A stretch of DNA of 5,153 bases from Roseiarcus sp050013275 (GTDB taxonomy: Bacteria; Pseudomonadota; Alphaproteobacteria; Rhizobiales; Beijerinckiaceae): assembly GCA_050013275.1 (NCBI GenBank), contig JBEKFO010000315.1, positions 1-5,153 on the forward strand. Reading direction: 5' to 3'. The notes beneath the pieces are model-generated. The model was given only the letters and a program-made list of their open reading frames with translations. It had not been told where the DNA came from and searched no databases. Below are positions 1-4,577 of this stretch, piece after piece. Position 1 is the stretch's first letter; every line of letters starts with the position of its first letter. The position numbers and the translations under genes were made by a program.

Positions 1-266
1 AGCGCCCCTGCGACTTGCGCATGACGAACGCTGATCGGCAGAGCGATGAAACCCTGGCCGCCGATCACGGCGTCGAGGTCGGCCACGATCGCGGCGGCGC
101 CGGGCAGTTTGCCGATGCGATGCTTGGTCGCAATTTCCCAAGTCGAGGCGGCGCTGACGTAAATGTCGTTGCCTTCGTCCGCTATCGCGGTCCGGGCCGC
201 GACGGAAAGAGCGTCGTCGCCGGCAAGCCACCAAAGAAAGACATGCGTGTCGAGCAGCAGTCGCAC
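1..266 (-). CDS. vapC: VapC-family PIN-domain toxin ribonuclease (3' end cut by window edge)
   Basis: Toxin of a type II toxin-antitoxin pair. VapC proteins are PIN-domain, Mg2+-dependent RNases that cleave RNA (often tRNA or rRNA) in the cytoplasm when not held by their antitoxin. The first 88 residues are visible; the family is usually about 125-130 aa, so roughly a third is missing beyond the left edge. The N-terminus reads (V/M)RLLLDTHVFLWWLAGD, with the first catalytic acid Asp6 in the LLLDTH strand. SAASTWEIATKHRIGKL follows, with the second conserved acid Glu44. The LPISVRHAQVAGA segment at 76-88 is typical of the DTHxxLWWL subgroup. The remaining catalytic Asp residues (the DPFDR region) would lie outside the window. 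The start is GTG at 264-266, chosen because GGGAG (274-278) sits 7 nt upstream and the protein then begins exactly at the canonical MxLLLDTH. The start lies 4 nt after the antitoxin stop, so the two genes are almost certainly co-transcribed. The family call is secure. Confidence 0.93.
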   Translation of the reverse strand, partial: MRLLLDTHVFLWWLAGDDALSVAARTAIADEGNDIYVSAASTWEIATKHRIGKLPGAAAIVADLDAVIGGQGFIALPISVRHAQVAGA

Positions 267-270
267 GTCG

Positions 271-501
271 CTACTCCCACGCGGCCAGTTCCTCGGCAGG
301 CAGCGGCTCGAAAAATTCAGGCCCGACGGTCAGCGTTCCGCGCAGCGCCCCGAATTGCCGCTTAGCCGGCGCTGGGACGAAAGGCACGAGTTTGGCGATT
401 GGACGCTTGCCGCGCGCCAAAACAATCTCCTCGCCCGCTTCCACGCGGGCGAGCAATTGCGACAGACGCGTCTTGGCGGCGTGAATCGTGATGGTGTCCA
501 T
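271..501 (-). CDS. Phd/YefM-family antitoxin partner of VapC
   Basis: A 76-residue antitoxin expected to bind and block the downstream VapC toxin and to repress its own operon through an N-terminal DNA-binding fold. MDTITIHAAKTRLSQLLARV at 1-20, then EAGEEIVLARGKRPIAKLVP at 21-40, is the classic Phd/YefM N-terminal domain (the AKxxLSxLLxxVxxGExxxIxRxxxPVAxLVP pattern). The C-terminal FFEPLPAEELAAWE (63-76) matches the acidic/hydrophobic toxin-binding tail typical of antitoxins paired with this VapC subgroup. Length fits the family (70-90 aa). The frame stays open far upstream, into the BI-1 gene, but homology begins at Met 499-501. That start has only a weak Shine-Dalgarno (GAG, 6 nt upstream) and lies about 15 nt from the predicted transcription start. 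The toxin follows 4 nt after the stop. An operator-like inverted repeat sits just upstream. Confidence 0.92.
   Translation of the reverse strand: MDTITIHAAKTRLSQLLARVEAGEEIVLARGKRPIAKLVPFVPAPAKRQFGALRGTLTVGPEFFEPLPAEELAAWE
274..278 (-). promoter_or_regulatory. Ribosome binding site for the vapC GTG start
   Basis: GGGAG on the minus strand, overlapping the last codons and stop of the antitoxin gene and 7 nt before the GTG. It decides the toxin start codon, because no ATG is present near the expected N-terminus. Confidence 0.7.
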
Positions 502-510
502 GGCTTGCTC

Positions 511-534
511 ATTAGCTAACCAAAGATAGCTAAT
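511..534. promoter_or_regulatory. Candidate autoregulatory operator of the toxin-antitoxin operon
   Basis: A perfect inverted repeat: ATTAGCTA (511-518), 8-nt spacer, TAGCTAAT (527-534). Each arm holds the self-complementary hexamer TAGCTA, and the right-hand one is part of the 8-bp palindrome TTAGCTAA (512-519), so the site can also be read as two palindromic boxes 14 bp apart. It is strikingly AT-rich against its GC-rich surroundings and lies 10 bp upstream of the antitoxin start, over the predicted -10 element. Phd and YefM are known to repress their operons by binding repeated short palindromes (TGTACA cores for YefM), which fits this layout. Binding itself is inferred. Confidence 0.65.
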
Positions 535-551
535 CTGTCGGTCGTTGTCGA
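523..551 (-). promoter_or_regulatory. Candidate sigma70-like promoter of the antitoxin-toxin operon
   Basis: On the minus strand, TCGACA (546-551) and TATCTT (523-528) are separated by exactly 17 nt, resembling -35 and -10 hexamers. The predicted start of transcription is near 516, giving a leader of about 15 nt. The -10 element lies inside the inverted repeat at 511-534, so a bound antitoxin would compete with RNA polymerase. Assigned by eye from consensus similarity. Confidence 0.45.
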
Positions 552-635
552 CCTTCGGCGCGCCGCCCGCGACGGCGAGGCGTTGTTTCGGCGAAGGCCC
601 ATCCCCCAGGACGCGGGTATTGCCGGCGGCCCGAC

Positions 636-669
636 AAAAAAGCCCCGGTCCGCCGCGCGGACCGGGGCT
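636..669 (-). terminator. Rho-independent terminator of the BI-1 gene
   Basis: A perfect 13-bp stem: AGCCCCGGTCCGC (641-653) pairs with GCGGACCGGGGCT (657-669) around a CGC loop. Read on the minus strand, it begins 19 nt after the BI-1 stop codon and is followed at once by six T residues (641-636). This is a canonical intrinsic terminator. On the plus strand only a broken TTTCTT run follows, so it acts mainly for the minus-strand gene. It insulates the toxin-antitoxin operon downstream from the membrane-protein transcript. Confidence 0.92.
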
Positions 670-688
670 CGTTTCTTCGCTCGAAGGC

Positions 689-1459
689 TCAGTTCCGGCG
701 ACCGCCGGAGAGCATGAGCAGCATCTGGAACATGTTGATGAAGTCGAGATAGAGCCGCAGCGCTCCGTAAATCGACTTCTTCTCCGAGGTCTCATAGGCG
801 TCGCCGGCGGAGTAATTCTCCTTGATCGCCTGCGTGTCCCAGGCGGTCAGGCCGGCGAAGACGCCGATGCCGACGATCGAGAGCGCCCATTGCAGGCCGT
901 TGCTCTGCAGGAAGATGTTCACCACGCTGGCGATGATCAGCCCGAACAGGCCCATCACCATGAACGAGCCCATCGCCGACAGGCTGCGGCGCGTCGTGTA
1001 GCCGTAGAGGCTGAGAGCGCCGAACGCCGCCGCGGTCTCGAAGAACACGCGCGCGATCGAGGCCTGGGTGAACACCACGAAGACGGTCGAAAGCGACAGC
1101 CCGATCAGCGCCGCGAAGGCGAGGAACACCGCGCGCGTCGCGCTCACCGACATCGAGTTGCGGCCGGCCGAGATTGCGAACACCAGCGCGAGCGGCGCGA
1201 GGATCACCACCCAACGCAACGGTGAAACGTAGATCGCCTGGCCGAACGGCGTCAGCCCGACGATGTGGCCGCTCGCCGATTCGATCGCGCCGAGCTTGAA
1301 AGCGAGAAATGCAACCACTCCGGTCAGGCCGAGACCGAGCGTCATGTAATTGTACACACCGATCATGTAGGCGCGCAGCCCCTGATCGATTGCGCCGGCG
1401 CCGGACCGGGCGAGGCCAGCGCCGTAGCGGGCGTTGGCGAAGCGGTCATAGTCGGACAT
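689..1459 (-). CDS. Bax inhibitor-1 / YbhL-YccA family integral membrane protein
   Basis: A 256-residue inner-membrane protein of the Bax inhibitor-1 (UPF0005) family. Characterised members are seven-helix proteins; Bacillus YetJ acts as a pH-sensitive calcium leak and E. coli YccA modulates FtsH. The physiological role of the alphaproteobacterial branch is not settled. Visible features are a short polar N-terminus, LRAYMIGVYNYMTLGLGLTG (28-47) as helix 1, hydrophobic segments near 83-97, 109-130, 140-152, 163-184, 190-207 and 235-250, and the conserved stretch LYGYTTRRSLSAMGSF (151-166). The ending YLDFINMFQMLLMLSGGRRN is the family hallmark C-terminus. Asp208 (in WDTQ) and Asp239 (in YLDF) are candidates for the paired pore aspartates of YetJ; that match is inferred. 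The start at 1459 is preferred over the in-frame ATG five codons upstream because GAGG lies 6 nt before it. A strong terminator follows the stop. Confidence 0.93.
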   Translation of the reverse strand: MSDYDRFANARYGAGLARSGAGAIDQGLRAYMIGVYNYMTLGLGLTGVVAFLAFKLGAIESASGHIVGLTPFGQAIYVSPLRWVVILAPLALVFAISAGRNSMSVSATRAVFLAFAALIGLSLSTVFVVFTQASIARVFFETAAAFGALSLYGYTTRRSLSAMGSFMVMGLFGLIIASVVNIFLQSNGLQWALSIVGIGVFAGLTAWDTQAIKENYSAGDAYETSEKKSIYGALRLYLDFINMFQMLLMLSGGRRN

Positions 1460-1480
1460 TGAAGACCTCGTCATCTTACG

Positions 1481-1521
1481 GCGCGGCGTCGCTTGTCCGG
1501 CCCCGGGCCGGGGCGCCGCGC
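1481..1521. other. GC-rich hairpin in the emrB / BI-1 spacer
   Basis: Outer arms GCGCGGCG (1481-1488) and CGCCGCGC (1514-1521) are perfect complements. Between them CCGGCCC (1497-1503) and GGGCCGG (1505-1511) form a second, nested palindrome. On the minus strand there is no T-run after it, so it is not a standard intrinsic terminator. It would fall in the BI-1 leader if the promoter at 1531-1559 is real, or could slow polymerase or protect the 3' end of the emrB message. The function is unknown. Confidence 0.4.
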
Positions 1522-1530
1522 ACAGCGGGT

Positions 1531-1559
1531 AATATGGTCGGCGCCGCTCTCGCGCGCAA
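1531..1559 (-). promoter_or_regulatory. Weak candidate promoter for the BI-1 gene
   Basis: On the minus strand TTGCGC (1554-1559) and CATATT (1531-1536) are spaced by 17 nt. CATATT keeps four of six -10 consensus bases and is the only AT-rich patch in this spacer; the -35 keeps only TTG. Predicted transcription would start near 1524, giving a leader of about 65 nt that includes the hairpin at 1481-1521. Confidence 0.3.
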
Positions 1560-1580
1560 GGGCCGGCGACGGGCGTCGCG

Positions 1581-3179
1581 TCAATGGCCGCCGCCGCCCG
1601 CGCCGACTTGCTGCGGACGGCGCATGACCGCCGCGAGCCCGACGAGCGCGAGAAACACCAGGGTCAATGCGAGAAACACGTCGCCGAGCGCGAGCACCTC
1701 GGCCTGCCGGCGCACCATCAGGGCCATCTGGCGCGTCGCCGCGAGAGCGGCGTCCGAGCCGCGCGCCGCCAGCGCCGCGGTCATCTGGGCCAGCGTCTCG
1801 TCCGCGGCGGACCGGCCCCAGACGACCGCCTCGCGCAAACGCTCCAGGTGCAGGTCCATGCGCTTGTCGAGCGTCGTATTGATCAGCGCGAGGCCGAAAG
1901 CGCCGCCGAGGTTGCGCAGCAGGTTGAACAGGCCCGAGGCGTTCTTGATGCGCTCGGGCGGCATGGTGCCGAGCGCGAGATTGTTAATCGGCACCATGCA
2001 CAGCATCAGCGAGAAGCCGCGAAACATCTGAGGAACGAGCAATTCCCAGAAGTCCCAATCGGCGGTGATGAACGAGGCCTGCCAGGTGCCGACGGCGAAA
2101 CCGACGAAGCCGACGGCGATCATCCATCTGGGGTCGACCTTGCCCATCAGACGTCCCGATATCGGCGCCATGATGAACATGCAGACGCCGGTGACGAACA
2201 TCGTCTTGCCGATCATCAGCGCGGAGTAGCCGCGCACCGAGGCGAGATAGACGGGATAGATGTAGGTCAGGCCATAGAGGCCGATGCCGAGGACGAAGCC
2301 GAACAGCGAACCGGTCCAGAAATTGCGGTCGGCGAACGCCGTCAGATCGACGATCGGCTGCCGCGCCGTGAACGAGCGCCAGAAGAAGAAGACGCCGCCG
2401 AGCGCCGATATGACGAGGGCGGCCGTCACCGGCTCGCTTTGCAGCCAATCCTTCGACGGACCGTCCTCCAACGCATATTCCAGCGCGCCGAGAAAAGCGG
2501 CCATCGCAATGAGGCCGGCCCAGTCGAAATTTTTGAGCAATTTCAGGTCGGGCTTGTCGAAATCGATCAGGAACCAGGCCGCGGTGGAGACGATGATCCC
2601 GGGAATGATGTTGACCAGAAACAGCCAATGCCAGGAGAAGAGGTCGGTCAGATAGCCGCCGATCGTCGGCCCGATGGTCGGCGCGAGCGTCGCCACTAGG
2701 CCGATGATCGGCGCGATGATCGGCTGCTTGCTGCGCGGAAAGATGGTGAACGCCGAGGAGAAAACGGTCGGGATCATGCCGCCGCCGATGAAGCCCTGCA
2801 ACGCCCGCCAGACGATCATCTCGTCGATCGAAGTGGCGCGGGAGCAGAAAAAGCTCATCAAAGTGAAACCCGCGGCCGAGACGACGAACACGGTGCGCGT
2901 GGAGAAGGCGCGCGACAGGAATCCCGACAGCGGGATCATGATGACTTCGGCGATGAGATAGCTGGTCTGCACCCAGGTGATCTCGTCTTGCGACGCCGAA
3001 AGCCCGGCCTGAATTTCCGACAGCGAGGCGGAGACGATCTGGATGTCCAGAATCGCCATGAACATGCCGAACACCATGAAGATGAACGCGACGAGGCGGC
3101 GCGGCTCGAAATGCTCGGCGATCGCGGCAGGCCCGGAGGCGATCGCGCCCTGGCCGATCGCCGGCGCGGCTGCGCTCAC
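1581..3179 (-). CDS. emrB: EmrB/QacA-type DHA2-family MFS multidrug transporter
   Basis: A 532-residue inner-membrane drug:proton antiporter of the 14-helix DHA2 branch of the major facilitator superfamily, expected to export hydrophobic compounds through the EmrA adaptor. Seen in the sequence: helix-1 motif LDIQIVSASL (44-53, Asp45); motif A-like loop GFLSRAFSTRTVF (86-98); motif B WRALQGFIGGGMIP (124-137, Arg125); and antiporter motif C GLVATLAPTIGPTIGGYL (160-177). NASGLFNLLRNLGGAFGLA (413-431) is the conserved EmrB segment before the penultimate helix. A long polar stretch at about 436-498 separates the last two helices, as in EmrB. The C-terminus ends in a glycine-rich tail. Length is typical (about 510-530 aa). 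The start is GTG at 3177-3179, overlapping the emrA stop in a GTGA sequence. With little Shine-Dalgarno upstream, translation is probably coupled to emrA. The symbol denotes family-level similarity, and substrates cannot be read from sequence. Confidence 0.95.
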   Translation of the reverse strand: MSAAAPAIGQGAIASGPAAIAEHFEPRRLVAFIFMVFGMFMAILDIQIVSASLSEIQAGLSASQDEITWVQTSYLIAEVIMIPLSGFLSRAFSTRTVFVVSAAGFTLMSFFCSRATSIDEMIVWRALQGFIGGGMIPTVFSSAFTIFPRSKQPIIAPIIGLVATLAPTIGPTIGGYLTDLFSWHWLFLVNIIPGIIVSTAAWFLIDFDKPDLKLLKNFDWAGLIAMAAFLGALEYALEDGPSKDWLQSEPVTAALVISALGGVFFFWRSFTARQPIVDLTAFADRNFWTGSLFGFVLGIGLYGLTYIYPVYLASVRGYSALMIGKTMFVTGVCMFIMAPISGRLMGKVDPRWMIAVGFVGFAVGTWQASFITADWDFWELLVPQMFRGFSLMLCMVPINNLALGTMPPERIKNASGLFNLLRNLGGAFGLALINTTLDKRMDLHLERLREAVVWGRSAADETLAQMTAALAARGSDAALAATRQMALMVRRQAEVLALGDVFLALTLVFLALVGLAAVMRRPQQVGAGGGGH

Positions 3180-4447
3180 GGCTTGGCGCCGTTTTCTTTC
3201 GCCGCGGCGCCGAATCCCAGCGCGCCGAGCAGCGACGGTTTCGGCTGGCTCTCGTCGCGAGTGTGCACCGAGGCGACGACCGACAGGCCCGGCCGCAGCG
3301 TCCCGTCTTTGAGCGCCTCGGGCGCCACCGCGATGCGGACCGCAATGCGCTGCACGACCTTGGTGAAGTTGCCCGTCGCGTTATCCGGCGGCAGCAGCGA
3401 AAACTCAGCGCCGGAGGCGGGCGCGATCGAGGCGACGACGCCCGGAATCACCCGTCCGTCGAACGAATCGACGGCGAGGTCGACCTTCTGTCCCGGCCGG
3501 ATCGAATCGAGTTGCGTCTCCTTGAAATTGGCGTCGACATAGGCGCTGCTCAACGGGACGAGCGCGAGCAGCCGCGTGCCGGGTTGCGCGTACTGGCCGA
3601 GCTCGACCGCCTTGTTGCCGACGACGCCGTCGAAGGGCGAGCGAATTTCGGTGAAGGAAAGGTCGCGTTCCGCCTTTTCTTCAGCGGTGACGAGTTCGCC
3701 GCGCACGCGCGCGGCCTCGGTCTGCTGCGCCTTCAGCACTTCCAGATTGTCCTTGGCCCCGGCGAGCGCGGCGTCGGCGGCCGCCTTGGCGGCGCTCGCG
3801 GCGCTCATCGCCGCGGCGGTGCGCGCGCGGTCGGCGGTCGCCTGCTCCAGGCGCTGCTGCGAACCGAAGTTGGTTTCCGCGAGCTTGAGCGAGCGATCGA
3901 ACTCCAGCTTGGCGCGCTGCTGATCGGCCCCGGCGCCTTGAATTTGCGCCGCCGCCGACTCGACCTGCGCCGCGGCCTGAGCGATGGCCGCGCCTTGCGC
4001 CTCGATCTGCCGGCCGATGCGCGCGATCGTCGCGTCCTGCGTCGCGATCTTGTCCTTCGCGGCCGCGACCGCGAGGCGATAGTCGCCGTCGTCGAGCCTG
4101 ACCAGGAGATCGCCGGCGTGGACGAGGGCGTTGTCGGCGACCGCGACGTCGGCGACATGGGCGGCCACTTTGGCGGCGATGACCGCGGTGTCGGCGCCGA
4201 CATAGGCGTCGTCGGTGGTCACCAGGAAGCGCCCTTCGACGAACCAGTCGTAGGCGAGATAGCCGCCGTAGCCGAACGCGATCAGCAGGACGGCGGGCAG
4301 GAGGAAGCGGCGCGGCGAGCGGGGCGCCGACGGCGCCGCCGTCTCCCGCGGCGCTTCGGGGTCGCGCCCAACGGCCGGCGCGATCGGGGCGCGATCGTGC
4401 GTCGGGGTGAACAGCAAGGGCGAGGTTTGGGCTTGATCCTGCGACAT
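3176..4447 (-). CDS. emrA: EmrA/HlyD-family periplasmic adaptor subunit of the efflux pump
   Basis: A 423-residue membrane-fusion protein that links the EmrB transporter to an outer-membrane channel. Domain order: a proline-rich cytoplasmic N-terminus (1-47); one membrane anchor (about 48-66, FLLPAVLLIAFGYGGYLAY); first lipoyl half with TDDAYVGADTAVIAAKVAAHV (79-98) and DNALVHAGDLLVRLDDGDY (105-123); an Ala/Gln-rich alpha-helical hairpin (about 126-263); second lipoyl half TEIRSPFDGVVGNKAVELGQ (266-285); and a beta-barrel containing VDANFKETQLDSIRPGQ (304-320) and FSLLPPDNATGN (349-360). The last two motifs are diagnostic of EmrA-type adaptors. The frame continues upstream to 4741, antisense to the regulator gene, but homology begins at the Met at 4445-4447. 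GGA about 8 nt upstream is the only Shine-Dalgarno-like signal. It is the first gene of the efflux operon and lies directly downstream of operator O1. The usual TolC-like partner is not encoded in the window. Confidence 0.95.
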   Translation of the reverse strand: MSQDQAQTSPLLFTPTHDRAPIAPAVGRDPEAPRETAAPSAPRSPRRFLLPAVLLIAFGYGGYLAYDWFVEGRFLVTTDDAYVGADTAVIAAKVAAHVADVAVADNALVHAGDLLVRLDDGDYRLAVAAAKDKIATQDATIARIGRQIEAQGAAIAQAAAQVESAAAQIQGAGADQQRAKLEFDRSLKLAETNFGSQQRLEQATADRARTAAAMSAASAAKAAADAALAGAKDNLEVLKAQQTEAARVRGELVTAEEKAERDLSFTEIRSPFDGVVGNKAVELGQYAQPGTRLLALVPLSSAYVDANFKETQLDSIRPGQKVDLAVDSFDGRVIPGVVASIAPASGAEFSLLPPDNATGNFTKVVQRIAVRIAVAPEALKDGTLRPGLSVVASVHTRDESQPKPSLLGALGFGAAAKENGAKP

Positions 4448-4467
4448 TCCGTAGCATCCACAGCTCA

Positions 4468-4484
4468 GACCGAACCGTTCGGTC
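4468..4484. promoter_or_regulatory. Operator O1, predicted TetR-type repressor site (efflux-operon side)
   Basis: GACCGAAC (4468-4475), one central C, GTTCGGTC (4477-4484): a perfect 17-bp odd palindrome. It lies 20 bp upstream of the emrA start codon, just downstream of the predicted minus-strand transcription start (about 4489). A second, degenerate copy is O2. Location in the divergent spacer beside a TetR-family gene makes that protein the likely ligand; binding is inferred. Confidence 0.8.
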
Positions 4485-4493
4485 ACTTTTTCA

Positions 4494-4522
4494 TTGACGT
4501 AGCGGAGGACCGCGACTAAATC
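4494..4522 (+). promoter_or_regulatory. Candidate promoter of the TetR-family regulator gene
   Basis: TTGACG (4494-4499, five of six -35 consensus bases) is followed after 17 nt by TAAATC (4517-4522). Transcription would begin near 4529, at the left edge of operator O2, so a bound repressor would block initiation or early elongation. It overlaps the opposing candidate promoter of emrA almost base for base. Confidence 0.5.
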
Positions 4523-4524
4523 AA
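4496..4524 (-). promoter_or_regulatory. Candidate promoter of the emrAB operon
   Basis: On the minus strand TTGATT (4519-4524) and TACGTC (4496-4501) are separated by 17 nt. The -10 match is weak. Predicted transcription starts near 4489, a few bases before operator O1. The two divergent promoters occupy the same 31 bp, so they may also interfere with each other. Confidence 0.35.
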
Positions 4525-4529
4525 GGCCG

Positions 4530-4546
4530 AACTGAACGGTTCGGTC
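4530..4546. promoter_or_regulatory. Operator O2, degenerate copy of O1 (regulator side)
   Basis: AACTGAAC (4530-4537), central G, GTTCGGTC (4539-4546). The right half is identical to O1 and the left half matches six of eight bases. Both copies continue with A then a T-run (O1: ACTTTTT; O2: ATTTTT), so the repeat is a direct copy as well as a palindrome. It sits at the predicted start of tetR transcription, about 30 bp before the start codon, and fits autoregulation, probably with weaker affinity than O1. Confidence 0.7.
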
Positions 4547-4570
4547 ATTTTTGGTCGAAGGATATTTGGC

Positions 4571-4575
4571 GGAGG
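4571..4575 (+). promoter_or_regulatory. Shine-Dalgarno of the TetR-family gene
   Basis: GGAGG, a full-strength site. Its spacing is short to the ATG at 4578 (2 nt) and long to the ATG at 4587 (11 nt), so it does not settle the start codon. Confidence 0.6.
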
Positions 4576-4577
4576 TC

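Noticed and set aside
552..598. CCTTCG / CGAAGG arms in the spacer between antitoxin promoter and terminator
   Set aside because: Six-base arms separated by about 35 nt in GC-rich DNA are expected by chance, and no supporting context was found.
502..795. Upstream extension of the antitoxin frame
   Set aside because: It would cross the BI-1 terminator and gene. The Phd/YefM domain begins at the Met at 501, and the extension looks like non-coding Arg/Ser-rich translation.
545..1225. Plus-strand open frame (226 codons) opposite the BI-1 gene
   Set aside because: His/Arg/Glu-rich translation with no family resemblance. It spans the terminator hairpin and lies antisense to a conserved membrane protein.
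1566..1579. Small hairpin GCGACG-GG-CGTCGC just after the emrB stop as a terminator
   Set aside because: Only a 6-bp stem with a 2-nt loop and no T-run on the minus strand; too weak to call as an intrinsic terminator.
1584..2699. Long plus-strand open frame (371 codons) opposite emrB
   Set aside because: Highly charged, low-complexity translation antisense to the clear MFS transporter, with no membrane segments or motifs; a composition artefact.
1984..3345. Minus-strand open frame (453 codons) in another frame over emrB and the emrA 3' end
   Set aside because: Arg-rich out-of-frame shadow of emrB; the emrB frame carries all the MFS motifs.
3263..4519. Long plus-strand open frame (418 codons) opposite emrA
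   Set aside because: Arg/Asp/Gly-rich translation with no recognisable domain, running exactly antisense to a well-supported EmrA gene. It is the usual mirror frame of a GC-rich coding strand.
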